Origin: Capnocytophaga sp.
GTDB taxonomy: Bacteria > Bacteroidota > Bacteroidia > Flavobacteriales > Flavobacteriaceae
Length of the DNA stretch: 64,000 nt
Direction of reading: 5' to 3'
NCBI GenBank assembly: GCA_030530525.1
Contig: JAUMUT010000002.1
Location: forward strand, 1-64,000
Shown here: piece by piece, positions 34,167 to 42,786 of the stretch
Layout: every line of letters starts with the position of its first letter
Position numbering within the stretch: the first letter of the stretch is position 1
Notes under the pieces: model-generated
The model's input: only the letters and a program-made list of their open reading frames with translations
Databases searched by the model: none
What the model was told of the DNA's origin: nothing
Translations under genes and position numbers: made by a program

Positions 34167-36194
34167 ATGATTAAAAACAAAAAAAATTATAGCGTAAAGG
34201 AAATTTTTGAGGAACATATAAAAGATGGAGTATTGGTTTATGAGAATAAATTACGACTTTTGAATGATATAATCCGATATTTCCGTCCTAAAAATGTTAA
34301 AAAATCCATTTCGCTTTTAGAGCTTATTGGCTATTTGTCAGAAAATCCTCAACATTGTGCATTATTGGCTCAATATGTTCGTAATTTATTGATAGGCAGG
34401 CAGTTTGGTCGTATGATTTCCGATGTGGGGATATCCCAAGATTCTAGTTTTTTGTATGAACTTAAAAAGCGAGTTTTGGCAAAAATACTTCCGTATCAGC
34501 CTGAAAAAGACACAATGGAATATGTTCTAAATCAAGTTTTTTATAAAGAATCGGATATTCTTTGGATAGAAAAAATTGATTATAAAGAATTGGAAATGCT
34601 CTATGACCAATTAGGTTTTGAAGATATTTTTACGGAAAATTCTATAAGAAAAGGAGCTTTAAATCAGATACTTAACGCCATAGGTTTAATTTCTCAACGA
34701 ATGAGCGGACGCTCGTTAGAGTCTGATATGATACGAATGGCACCAGAATATAGCTATTTGGAAAGTCCGTTTTTGAGCTTGGAAAAAGAATTATATTCTA
34801 TACAGCAACAACTTAATAAAGGGGAGAATTTAACAACAAATGACCTGGCTTACAAACAATTGATGCTCCTTCATAAGCAATGTTTGGAGTTTGTAAATCA
34901 TTCGTTTAAAAACGCTTCCAAATATGGGATAACGTTGCGAGTAAATCAAGGTTTGCTTCGTATTCGACAACAATTGCAACGTATAGAAATTTTAATTAAC
35001 TTATTGATTGTCAATGAAGAAACAGATAAAAAAAGAAATTCTATATTGTTGGCATTAAAATTAATAGAATATAATTGTTACAAAAATAATGTTAAAACAT
35101 ATTTAGATGACAGCGTACAATCAGTTGCGTATGAAATTACTCAATTTACCGCAGTAACAGGCGAAAAATACATTACAGAAACCGCTTCAGAATATTTTAA
35201 AATGTTCAAAGCTAGTGTTGGAGCGGGGCTTATTGTAGGTTTTTTGTGTATTTTCAAAGCCCTTTTGGCGAGTGTGGATACGAGTATTTTTGGTCACGCA
35301 TTTCTGTATAGTATGAACTATGCTTTTGGTTTTATTCTCATTTATTTAACAGGTGCGGCTTTGGCTACCAAACAACCTGCTATGACGGCCACCACGGTTA
35401 TTAGAACCATAGAAGAAGGGATGAAAAACCAAGGAGATGAAGACGAGAAACACACGGCTTTTGCACAATTTTTCGCTCGGCTGATGCGTTCTCAGTTTAT
35501 TGCTTTTGTAGGGAATGTTATTATGGCATTTGTGGTAGCTTTGGGGCTTGTTTGGTGTTTTGAGCAAGTTTTTCAATACAATTTGGTTGCCTCTCCTAAG
35601 TGGGAACATTTGCTTAAAGATGCTAGCCCTGCACATTCTTTGCTTATTTTCCACGCAGGTATAGCTGGGGTATTTTTGTTCCTTTCGGGGATAATTGCAG
35701 GAAATGTTTCCAATAGTAATAAGCATAACCAAGTGTATTACCGAATACAAGAAAATCCTTTTTTAAAACGTACTTTTGGCAAATCTTTTACAAAAAAAGT
35801 AGCCAAATGGTTGGAAAAAAAATATCCTGGCATTATTTCCAATTTCTGGTTTGGGGTATTTATGGGAAGTACTGCGGCAGTGGGAACTATTTTAGGCTTA
35901 AACCTTGATATTCGGCACATTACTTTTGTTAGCGGGAATATATCAATGGGGTTGTATGGGGCAAATTTTACCATAGAACCAATAATGTGGTTATGGCTTG
36001 CTTTTGGGGTTATTCTTACAGGTTTTATGAACTTTATTGTGAGTTTTGGGCTATCTATTTGGCTGGCATTCCGTTCCAGAAATATTCCTTTTACGGAAGT
36101 GAAATTATTAATAAAATCGGTATTAAAACATTTCAAGAAACATCCAATGTCTTTTATTTTCCCGCCACGACAAAAAAATATTCAAGAGGCTTAA
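34167..36194 (+). CDS. Gcr/COG4389 family membrane protein (annotated elsewhere as site-specific recombinase)
   Basis: Protein of 675 residues. The N-terminal half is helical and soluble-looking (LLELIGYLSENPQHCALLAQYVRNLL, QILNAIGLISQRMSGRSLESDMIRMAPEYSYLESPF). The C-terminal half has at least six membrane segments: near 350-367, 375-395, 440-465, 495-512, 560-580 and 605-640. The family carries the name site-specific recombinase Gcr, but I see no serine- or tyrosine-recombinase motif, and the many membrane spans argue against a DNA-cutting enzyme. Function should be treated as unknown. It is monocistronic with a good promoter. The phrase PAMTATTVIRTIEEGMKN is a recognisable family segment. 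Confidence 0.8.
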   Translation: MIKNKKNYSVKEIFEEHIKDGVLVYENKLRLLNDIIRYFRPKNVKKSISLLELIGYLSENPQHCALLAQYVRNLLIGRQFGRMISDVGISQDSSFLYELKKRVLAKILPYQPEKDTMEYVLNQVFYKESDILWIEKIDYKELEMLYDQLGFEDIFTENSIRKGALNQILNAIGLISQRMSGRSLESDMIRMAPEYSYLESPFLSLEKELYSIQQQLNKGENLTTNDLAYKQLMLLHKQCLEFVNHSFKNASKYGITLRVNQGLLRIRQQLQRIEILINLLIVNEETDKKRNSILLALKLIEYNCYKNNVKTYLDDSVQSVAYEITQFTAVTGEKYITETASEYFKMFKASVGAGLIVGFLCIFKALLASVDTSIFGHAFLYSMNYAFGFILIYLTGAALATKQPAMTATTVIRTIEEGMKNQGDEDEKHTAFAQFFARLMRSQFIAFVGNVIMAFVVALGLVWCFEQVFQYNLVASPKWEHLLKDASPAHSLLIFHAGIAGVFLFLSGIIAGNVSNSNKHNQVYYRIQENPFLKRTFGKSFTKKVAKWLEKKYPGIISNFWFGVFMGSTAAVGTILGLNLDIRHITFVSGNISMGLYGANFTIEPIMWLWLAFGVILTGFMNFIVSFGLSIWLAFRSRNIPFTEVKLLIKSVLKHFKKHPMSFIFPPRQKNIQEA

Positions 36195-36308
36195 ATTAAT
36201 TTCTCTATTTTTATTTGGAAAGTGTTGGTAAGAGAATTTCTTACTGCACTTTCTTTATTTTTAAAAATAAATATTTATTCGTAAAAGTAGTTTCTACTAA
36301 AAAAGTTT

Positions 36309-36316
36309 TATATTTG
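36309..36316 (+). promoter_or_regulatory. -7 promoter box TATATTTG
   Basis: Matches TAnnTTTG, 25 nt before the ATG at 36342. Confidence 0.5.
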
Positions 36317-36341
36317 CACTATTAATCTAAACGTTATAAGT

Positions 36342-37256
36342 ATGAAAAATATAGTACTTTTTTTCAGTGTGTTTTTGTTTGGATTTTTATCCAATGCCAA
36401 AAATAGTTTGCCCAATCACCCAAAAGATTCTTTATTGCAACTCAGTAAAGTGGTGGAAAATGTAGATTTTAACTCCGTAACAAAGAAATATTCTAATGTT
36501 ATAACGACCAATTTTTTATTCAAAAATAAAAATATTTTTCAGGAAACTCTCCATACTATTTTTTCAGAAAATAACGAGAAAGCCAATATTACCACCAATT
36601 ATCTTTATAAAAAAGATAAATTGTATAAAATGGTAATTTTGGAAGATAATAAAGAAATTGAAAATATAGAATTTTTATATCAAAACAATCGCGTTTCAGA
36701 GATGAAATTTACTAATAAAAAAGATAAATTAAATACAGAATACCAAAAAATAGAATATTTAGATGATAAAATAAGCAAAATAACTACTATTTATACCAAT
36801 AAAGAAGAAAAATATAAGTATGAAAAAGTGATTTCTTACATTTCTGATACAGAAATACAAGTAATAGCTACCAATACTTTCGAAAAAGATGGTGAAAAGC
36901 AAGATAATTGGCAAACAAATACAACTTATGTTTTAGATGATAATAAAAACATTATCATTTCTGTGGAAGAAAGGGAAAATCAAAAAGAAATGACAACTTG
37001 TACATACGATAATAAAAAAAATCCATACTTTTATCAAGAACATTTGAAAATCATAGATCCTCTATTTTTTTTGAATGAAAAATATACCAAAAATAATCTT
37101 CTTACCAAGAAAATACAAATTATAGAAAATAATGATTTTTTTATTTTAGGAAAATATTTTATAAATTATGAATATAATACCGAAGGCTTTCCAACCAAAG
37201 CTATTCGTTATGTAGATGTTGATTTTCCTGAACGAGAAAAATTATTCTTTTATTAA
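36342..37256 (+). CDS. Exported protein of unknown function
   Basis: I do not recognise this 304-residue protein. It begins with a signal peptide (MKNIVLFFSVFLFGFLSNA). The mature part is rich in Lys, Glu, Asn and Tyr and appears to be built from repeated strand pairs such as TNYLYKKDKLYKM, IEFLYQNNRVSEMKF and QKIEYLDDKISKITT. This resembles the antiparallel repeats of YD-type or DUF4595-like exported proteins of Bacteroidota. It has its own promoter box, and rsgA starts 20 nt after its stop, so the two may be co-transcribed. No enzyme motif was seen. Confidence 0.75.
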   Translation: MKNIVLFFSVFLFGFLSNAKNSLPNHPKDSLLQLSKVVENVDFNSVTKKYSNVITTNFLFKNKNIFQETLHTIFSENNEKANITTNYLYKKDKLYKMVILEDNKEIENIEFLYQNNRVSEMKFTNKKDKLNTEYQKIEYLDDKISKITTIYTNKEEKYKYEKVISYISDTEIQVIATNTFEKDGEKQDNWQTNTTYVLDDNKNIIISVEERENQKEMTTCTYDNKKNPYFYQEHLKIIDPLFFLNEKYTKNNLLTKKIQIIENNDFFILGKYFINYEYNTEGFPTKAIRYVDVDFPEREKLFFY

Positions 37257-37276
37257 TTAAATATGATAAGTCATAA

Positions 37277-38224
37277 ATGAAAGGAATCGTCTATAAATCT
37301 ACGGGGAGTTGGTATGTTATTAAAGGAGAAGATAACCAATTTTATGAATGTAGAATTAAAGGAAAATTTAGAATAAAAGGAATAAAAAATACCAATCCGC
37401 TTGCTGTTGGCGATGATGTGGTTTTTGAATTGGATAATAAAAGCACAAAAGAACAAGGTGTAGTTACAGAAATACTTCCACGTAGGAATTATATTATCAG
37501 AAAATCTGTTAATTTATCTAAACAAACTCATATTATTGCTGCGAATATAGATTATGCATTTCTGATGATAACACTCCATAATCCAATAACTTCCACTACC
37601 TTTATAGATAGATTTTTGGTAACCGCAGAAGCGTATAGCATTCCTACCGTGTTGTTATTCAATAAGATAGATACTTATACAGATGACGAATTGTTGGAGA
37701 TAAAATATTTAGCACATTTGTACCGAAATATTGGCTATCCGTGTATAGGAATTTCTGCCGAAACAGGCAAGAATATAGAGCAGGTAAAAGCACTAATGCA
37801 AGGTAAAACTTCCTTAGTATCAGGACATTCAGGAGTTGGAAAATCTACTTTGATAAATAAAATTTCTCCAAATTTGCAACTTCGTACCGCTTCCATTTCC
37901 GAGCAACACCAACAAGGGCAACATACGACAACCTTTGCCGAAATGTTTGATTTGGATTTTGGAGGGCAAATTATTGATACTCCGGGTATTAAAGGTTTCG
38001 GGATAGTAGATATAGAAAAAGAAGAATTAGGCGATTATTTTCCTGAATTTTTTTCTCTAAAACAACAATGCAAATTTAATAATTGTCTGCATATTGACGA
38101 GCCTCATTGTGCTGTAAAAGAGGCTCTTAACGAAGATAAAATTTCTTGGACACGCTACAAAAGTTATTTGCAAATACTAAACGGCGAAGAAGATACTTAC
38201 CGAATAACCAACTATACCGAATAG
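37277..38224 (+). CDS. rsgA: Ribosome small subunit-dependent GTPase A
   Basis: GTPase that helps mature the 30S subunit. The 315-residue chain shows the circularly permuted order of motifs: an OB-fold N-terminus, G4 NKID near 128, G1 SGHSGVGKSTL near 181-191, and G3 DTPGIKGFG near 234. A C-terminal zinc finger CKFNNCLHIDEPHC closes it. Histidines after the switch (EQHQQGQHTTT) match the family. It lies 20 nt after an exported-protein gene of unknown function and is followed by a small terminator. Confidence 0.96.
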   Translation: MKGIVYKSTGSWYVIKGEDNQFYECRIKGKFRIKGIKNTNPLAVGDDVVFELDNKSTKEQGVVTEILPRRNYIIRKSVNLSKQTHIIAANIDYAFLMITLHNPITSTTFIDRFLVTAEAYSIPTVLLFNKIDTYTDDELLEIKYLAHLYRNIGYPCIGISAETGKNIEQVKALMQGKTSLVSGHSGVGKSTLINKISPNLQLRTASISEQHQQGQHTTTFAEMFDLDFGGQIIDTPGIKGFGIVDIEKEELGDYFPEFFSLKQQCKFNNCLHIDEPHCAVKEALNEDKISWTRYKSYLQILNGEEDTYRITNYTE

Positions 38225-38248
38225 AAGAGGGAAAAAATCCTCTTTTTT
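38225..38248 (+). terminator. Terminator after rsgA
   Basis: AAGAGG (38225-38230) pairs with CCTCTT (38239-38244), then a T tract. Confidence 0.65.
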
Positions 38249-38275
38249 AGTTAATAATTTCATAAAAAACATAAA

Positions 38276-38947
38276 ATGCAACTTTCTGAAAATATTTTTT
38301 CTTTTCTAAAAGAACTTTCTAAGAATAATAATAGAGATTGGTTTTCTCAACATAAAAAAGAATATGAATCTGCTCGTTTGGAAATGGAAATTTTTTGCCA
38401 ATCGGTTCATAATCAAATAGCTAAGGAAGATTTTCTTAGTGAAGCCAAAGTATATCGTATTTATAGAGATATTCGGTTTTCCAAAGATAAAACGCCTTTT
38501 AAGGAGCATTTTGGAGGTTATTTTGCCCGAAAACAACCACAACATAGAGGCGGATATTATATTCATATTTCACCTACTGAAAATTTTATAGGAGGCGGAT
38601 TTTTTGCCCCAAATACACAAGATTTATTTCGTATTCGTAAAGAAATAGAACTATATCCTGATGAATTTCAAGAGATTATGAATAATGAAAAAATACAAAA
38701 ATTATTTGGAGACACCCTATGGGGCGAAGAGCTTAAAACAGCACCAAAAGGATTTGACAAACAAAGCCCAGCGTTATCTTTTCTTCGTAAAAAACAATTT
38801 CTTTTAAAACGAGATTTTACTATAAATGAAGTTTTAAGTACTGATTTTCAGGAAGAAGTAGTAAAATCATTTCTTGCCTTACGTCCTTTTTATGATTTTA
38901 TGACCACCGCTCTTACAACAGACCTTAACGGAGAATCAATTCTGTAA
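38276..38947 (+). CDS. DUF2461 (TIGR02453-type) protein
   Basis: Cytoplasmic protein of 223 residues with the family landmarks FLKELSKNNNRDWFSQHKKEYE, YRIYRDIRFSKDKTPFKEHFGGYFARK, GGYYIHISPTENFIGGGFFAP and APKGFDKQSPALSFLRKKQF. Members are widespread in Bacteroidota and other phyla; biochemical function is not established. It starts 51 nt after rsgA, behind a terminator. No clear promoter box was found for it. Confidence 0.88.
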   Translation: MQLSENIFSFLKELSKNNNRDWFSQHKKEYESARLEMEIFCQSVHNQIAKEDFLSEAKVYRIYRDIRFSKDKTPFKEHFGGYFARKQPQHRGGYYIHISPTENFIGGGFFAPNTQDLFRIRKEIELYPDEFQEIMNNEKIQKLFGDTLWGEELKTAPKGFDKQSPALSFLRKKQFLLKRDFTINEVLSTDFQEEVVKSFLALRPFYDFMTTALTTDLNGESIL

Positions 38948-38986
38948 AGAAATGTTAATTTACCTTATTTGGTAAATAAAAAGTAG

Positions 38987-38994
38987 TAAATTTG
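38987..38994 (+). promoter_or_regulatory. -7 promoter box for the LysM protein gene
   Basis: TAAATTTG matches TAnnTTTG and lies 47 nt before the chosen ATG at 39042. The longer frame would start at a TTG (39000) about where transcription begins, which argues for the ATG. Confidence 0.5.
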
Positions 38995-39041
38995 CGTTAT
39001 TGTTTCTTCTAAAACAAAAAATTAATAAAAAAATAAACAGA

Positions 39042-40949
39042 ATGAAAAAAATAATATTAGGATTATTTTTATGCGTAAGCGGAATATTATTTGCACAGCC
39101 TCAGCAACATAATAGTTATACGGTAAAGAATGGAGATACTTTGGAGTCTATTGCCAAGATATATCGTGTATCGCCCAATGATTTGAAAAACGTGAATCCT
39201 TCTTTGTCCAACGGGCTTCGGGCTGGTATGTTGCTTATTATTCCAACAAGTAATGTTAAATATTTTAGCACAAAACAGCCAACAAGTTTTGCATATCATA
39301 CCGTTGATGATAAAGAGACATTATATGGCTTGGCGCAGAAATATAATATTTCGCAAGATGATATTCGCCGATATAATATTATCCTATATACCAAAGACTT
39401 ACGAAAAGGACAGGAGCTTACCATTCCTGTTTATAAAGATGCTCAGAAAGAGATAGTTAGAGGGAAAGAAGGTTTGGAACGTTATATTGTAAAGCCAGGC
39501 GAAGGAAAGTGGAGAATAGCTCAAAATTTTGGAATTTCTCAGGCTGAATTAGAAAAAATGAACCCCAAAATGCCAAATACTTTAAAAGAAGGTATGGAAA
39601 TATGGGTGCCTGCGGGCAAAAGTGGCGTTCCAGAAGCTAATCCGTCAGGAGGTTCAGAGAAAAATCTCGTACTTTACCAAGTGGAAAAAGGCGAAGGATT
39701 TATGAGTTTGGAACGAAAATTTGGGCTTACAGAAAAAGATATTGTTAGGCTAAATCCGAGCTTAAAAGACGGAATAAAAGCAGAAAGCCAAATCTGGATT
39801 CCTAAAAATAATTTTATGGACTACGTGGCTACAATGGGAGGAATGGAGCAAGGAAATATTTCAGATGCGAATGATAAAATTCATGCCAATATGAAAACAG
39901 CAAATGTTAAGAATATTTCTTTTGTTATTCCTTTTAAAGTCAATAACTTACAAGCAAAAGATATAGTAGCAATGAAGCAGAAATTACAAAAAGATAAACT
40001 CGTAAATGTGAGTACCGATTTGTATTCTGGGGCACTTATTGCTATGGATTCTTTACAAAAATTAGGATTTTCATTCAATATAAATGTTTATGATAGCGAC
40101 GGAAGCATACAAGGAATTAAATCTATCGTAAAAAGCGAAACTTTGGCAAACTCACAAGTAATTATAGGTCCTTTTGCTCCGCAAGTATTCAATTATCTTT
40201 CCGAAGAGTTACAAAGTACAGACATTGCCTTGCTTGCTCCGCTTTCTAACAAGAATATTGAGTTTCGTTCCAATGTATTTTTGACCGTTCCAACAGCCGA
40301 AGTGCAACAACAGAAAATGATTACTTTTGTAAATCAAAAGTATCCAAATGCGAATATTGTTTTACTTTCTGATACCAAAAGTAAAGACCTTAATGAAAAA
40401 TTATTAACGTCTTTCCCTAATGCTCAAAATGTAGATAATATAAGCGGAATAAAAAATGCTTTGAAGAAAGATGCAACCAATATTGTTTTTGTATCGTCCA
40501 ACGATGTGGTTTATCTTTCCGATGCTATCCGAATATTGTACAACATTGCAGGATTGGGTAAAAAAACAGCGGAATATAATATCATTATGGCTACATTAGA
40601 CAAAGGCGATGCGTACGACCATAGTAGTATTTCTAACGTTGCTCTTTCTGGATTAAAATTTACTTATCCTGCTGTGAATCGTTATGCAGGAGAAAGTAAT
40701 GGATTTATAAAAAAATATTATGAAACATATAAAACTACGCCAAGCCGATACGCTTTCAGAGGTTTTGATTTGATGATGGATGCAGTTCTTCGTACCAGTA
40801 TTTCAGGTAATTTTATTCGGGAAGCAAATATAGGTGAAACATCGTACCAAGAAAATAAATTTTTATACGTTAGAAAAGGCAGCGGTTACGAAAATCAAGG
40901 GATTTACATTCTCCGTTATGATGATTTGCAAGTAACAGAAATTTACTAA
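39042..40949 (+). CDS. Exported LysM-repeat protein with a periplasmic-binding-protein-like C-terminus
   Basis: Protein of 635 residues from ATG 39042, with a signal peptide MKKIILGLFLCVSGILFAQ. The frame's upstream TTG start at 39000 would put 14 charged residues before the signal, so it was rejected. Four LysM repeats follow, at about 24-68 (YTVKNGDTLESIAKIY), 83-130, 147-190 and 211-255, for binding peptidoglycan. After a linker, residues from about 285 on resemble type 1 periplasmic binding proteins (ISFVIPFKVNNL, QVIIGPFAPQVFNYLSEEL, IALLAPLSNK, YAFRGFDLMMDAV), as in LpoA-like or branched-chain amino acid receptors. That pairing suggests a wall-anchored regulator or sensor of cell-wall synthesis rather than a nutrient receptor, but this is inference. 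Confidence 0.85.
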   Translation: MKKIILGLFLCVSGILFAQPQQHNSYTVKNGDTLESIAKIYRVSPNDLKNVNPSLSNGLRAGMLLIIPTSNVKYFSTKQPTSFAYHTVDDKETLYGLAQKYNISQDDIRRYNIILYTKDLRKGQELTIPVYKDAQKEIVRGKEGLERYIVKPGEGKWRIAQNFGISQAELEKMNPKMPNTLKEGMEIWVPAGKSGVPEANPSGGSEKNLVLYQVEKGEGFMSLERKFGLTEKDIVRLNPSLKDGIKAESQIWIPKNNFMDYVATMGGMEQGNISDANDKIHANMKTANVKNISFVIPFKVNNLQAKDIVAMKQKLQKDKLVNVSTDLYSGALIAMDSLQKLGFSFNINVYDSDGSIQGIKSIVKSETLANSQVIIGPFAPQVFNYLSEELQSTDIALLAPLSNKNIEFRSNVFLTVPTAEVQQQKMITFVNQKYPNANIVLLSDTKSKDLNEKLLTSFPNAQNVDNISGIKNALKKDATNIVFVSSNDVVYLSDAIRILYNIAGLGKKTAEYNIIMATLDKGDAYDHSSISNVALSGLKFTYPAVNRYAGESNGFIKKYYETYKTTPSRYAFRGFDLMMDAVLRTSISGNFIREANIGETSYQENKFLYVRKGSGYENQGIYILRYDDLQVTEIY

Positions 40950-40962
40950 AAAACAAATAAAG

Positions 40963-41004
40963 TCAGATAAAACAAGAAAATAAAAGGTTTTATCTGATTT
41001 TTTT
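40963..41004 (+). terminator. Terminator after the LysM protein gene
   Basis: An 11-bp perfect stem, TCAGATAAAAC (40963-40973) with GTTTTATCTGA (40987-40997), runs into a T-rich tail. Confidence 0.85.
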
Positions 41005-41152
41005 TCTCTTTTTTTAGAAAGAAAAATACAAAAAATTATAAAATTGGATATTAAAAGCTAAAAAAATATAAAAAATATTTTCTTTTAAAACATTGATTAT
41101 TAGTAGTATATAAAAAATACAAAAAATATTTACAAAAAAAGCAAAAAAAAGT

Positions 41153-41182
41153 TTGTCAGTTTAAAAAAATGTTGTACCTTTG
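41153..41182 (+). promoter_or_regulatory. Promoter of tRNA-Asp
   Basis: TTG (41153-41155), 19 nt, then TACCTTTG (41175-41182): the cleanest -33/-7 promoter in the window, 22 nt before the tRNA. Confidence 0.8.
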
Positions 41183-41204
41183 CATCGCAAAACAAAGGAA
41201 ACAA

Positions 41205-41278
41205 GGTTTGGTAGTTCAGTTGGTTAGAATACATGCCTGTCACGCATGGGGTCGCGGGTTCGAGTCCCGTCCAGACCG
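41205..41278 (+). tRNA. tRNA-Asp (anticodon GTC)
   Basis: A 74-nt cloverleaf. The acceptor GGTTTGG (41205-41211) pairs with CCAGACC (41271-41277) with one G-U; the discriminator is G41278. The anticodon stem CATGC/GCATG (41232-41236, 41244-41248) holds the loop CTGTCAC with GTC at 41239-41241. The T arm GCGGG-TTCGAGT-CCCGT is canonical. CCA is not encoded. A single tRNA, not in a cluster, with no sign of an integrated element at its 3' end. Confidence 0.96.
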
Positions 41279-41348
41279 CAAATAAGAGTTTAGTTGTGTT
41301 GTTTTGTGTAATATTTGGTTTTACACAGGTTTATTAGTTGAACCAATG

Positions 41349-41377
41349 AAAGGCTTTCCTGATTGGAAGGCTTTTTT
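41349..41377 (+). terminator. Terminator behind the tRNA-Asp transcript
   Basis: AAAGGCTTTCC (41349-41359) pairs with GGAAGGCTTT (41365 onward) with two wobble pairs, followed by T6. A separate 7-bp stem without a T tract (41305-41311 with 41321-41327) lies in the trailer before it. Confidence 0.7.
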
Positions 41378-41403
41378 ATTTATCTAAATTCTTAAAAATA
41401 TAA

Positions 41404-41437
41404 ATCCCTGAAAATTATCGTTTTCAGGGATTTTTTA
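41404..41437. terminator. Bidirectional terminator before the convergent porin gene
   Basis: A perfect 11-bp stem, ATCCCTGAAAA (41404-41414) with TTTTCAGGGAT (41421-41431), with A and T tracts outside. Confidence 0.85.
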
Positions 41438-41457
41438 TTTACAAAAATTAAAATAAA

Positions 41458-42657
41458 TTATTTTCTTTTTAAAATAGGAATAGTATAATACAATCCTAAA
41501 CTTAGGCGGTTAAATTCTTCTGTTGGTAAAGACGCTTCATAGGTTGTTTTTTTGCCTATATATCCTAAGTAAAAACAAAGGTCTTGTGTGGGCAAAGGTT
41601 TGTGTTGGAGAGCTACATAGTAGGTGTAATTTTTTCTAAAATTATAGCCCAATTCCTTATTCCCAGCGGTATCCAAACTACCTTTTAGTACAATATCCCA
41701 TTTTGGAAAAATATTTTGCTCAAATCGTAGGGTAGCTGTTTTATAAACGCTATTTTTCCCTAAAAGATAATCGCCAGAAGCTAATCCGTTTATTTTACTT
41801 TGTGCAGTGGAGACAATCAAAGGAAAATCCACTTCCATAGTGGAGTACATCAAGTCCAAATAAATCCATTGTTTGTCTGTTTTGTATTGATTTCCAAGAG
41901 AAAATGTATGCGAGAGATATCCTTGTGCAAATTGAGCAATATTATATGACCATTGCGTCTGGAATTTTTTATCCAAAAACGTTCCGTTCCAAACCAAATA
42001 AGCTCCCAAAGGAGTTTTGGAGGCTTCCAAATTATTTGCTTTTGCATTATTATTTTTCAAATGTTGCTCAAAAGTGTTGTTGGTCGTGTTGTGGAGCATT
42101 AAGGTAAATGTATGCTTCGGATTTGCCGTAAAAGAAAGTTTTCCGCCCATAACAAACACATTTGCGATGGAAGTGCTTAGATAATCTGAATAAATATATT
42201 CATAAATAGGATGAATAACAAGCTCATAGCTACCCAACATAGCGTATTGTTTGCCCAAAGTAGCTTTCCAATTTCGTTTTTTACCAAATTTATACTCCAA
42301 ATACATATAATCTAACGAAGCAGAAGAATTTTCTAAGGTATTAGGGGCGTTAGTTCTATTCAAACGAAAACGTACTCGATACGCAATGTCTTCATTTACA
42401 GCTCCTTGAAAATTCAAACGAGCTTCTTCTAATCCTAAATAATTAAGATTATCCTTGCCGTTATTTCTGTTGTTATCAGAAACTATTGCACCACGGAATA
42501 AGGCATTTAAATCAAATAAATTTAGTTTTTCAGAAGGAATAATGCTCTTTTTTTCTTCTATTTTTAGTGTATCCAAACTCTTTTTTTCTTCAAAAGAGGT
42601 GGCTTTTGTACCTAAGCAAAGAAAAAAACTTGCTAAAAAGAATAAATTTTTTTTCAT
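41458..42657 (-). CDS. Outer membrane porin, phosphate-selective O/P-like
   Basis: Beta-barrel of 399 residues with a signal peptide (MKKNLFFLASFFLCLGTKA). The barrel shows alternating amphipathic strands and OprO/OprP-like segments: LNYLGLEEARLNFQGAVNEDIAYRVRFRLNR, SLDYMYLEYKFGKKRNWKATLGKQYAMLGSYEL, and an end in LSLGLYYTIPILKRK with few aromatics. The family allows entry of phosphate or pyrophosphate, but selectivity in Bacteroidota is mostly untested. No pho-type box or phosphate gene is nearby. It is monocistronic, with a -7 box 23 nt upstream. Confidence 0.8.
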   Translation of the reverse strand: MKKNLFFLASFFLCLGTKATSFEEKKSLDTLKIEEKKSIIPSEKLNLFDLNALFRGAIVSDNNRNNGKDNLNYLGLEEARLNFQGAVNEDIAYRVRFRLNRTNAPNTLENSSASLDYMYLEYKFGKKRNWKATLGKQYAMLGSYELVIHPIYEYIYSDYLSTSIANVFVMGGKLSFTANPKHTFTLMLHNTTNNTFEQHLKNNNAKANNLEASKTPLGAYLVWNGTFLDKKFQTQWSYNIAQFAQGYLSHTFSLGNQYKTDKQWIYLDLMYSTMEVDFPLIVSTAQSKINGLASGDYLLGKNSVYKTATLRFEQNIFPKWDIVLKGSLDTAGNKELGYNFRKNYTYYVALQHKPLPTQDLCFYLGYIGKKTTYEASLPTEEFNRLSLGLYYTIPILKRK

Positions 42658-42680
42658 TTTGTATTACATTAGAAATTGTA

Positions 42681-42688
42681 CAAATGTA
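42681..42688 (-). promoter_or_regulatory. -7 promoter box for the porin gene
   Basis: Minus-strand TACATTTG (plus CAAATGTA), 23 nt before the ATG. Confidence 0.5.
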
Positions 42689-42786
42689 ATATTTTTCTAT
42701 TTCATATTTTAAAAATTAACATTAAAATAAATATATTGTATAAAAATTAACTTTTAAAATAAAAAATGTTAATGAAAATAAGAGTT

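Noticed and set aside
35346..36136. Two minus-strand frames of about 130 codons in the COG4389 gene
   Set aside because: Lie opposite membrane segments of a convincing gene; reverse complements of hydrophobic coding often stay open.
34167..36194. A site-specific recombinase marking a mobile element
   Set aside because: The family name suggests it, but the protein is a multi-span membrane protein without recombinase motifs and nothing around it looks mobile.
41205..41278. tRNA-Asp as an attachment site for a mobile element
   Set aside because: No integrase and no repeat of the tRNA 3' end was found nearby; both sides carry ordinary terminators.
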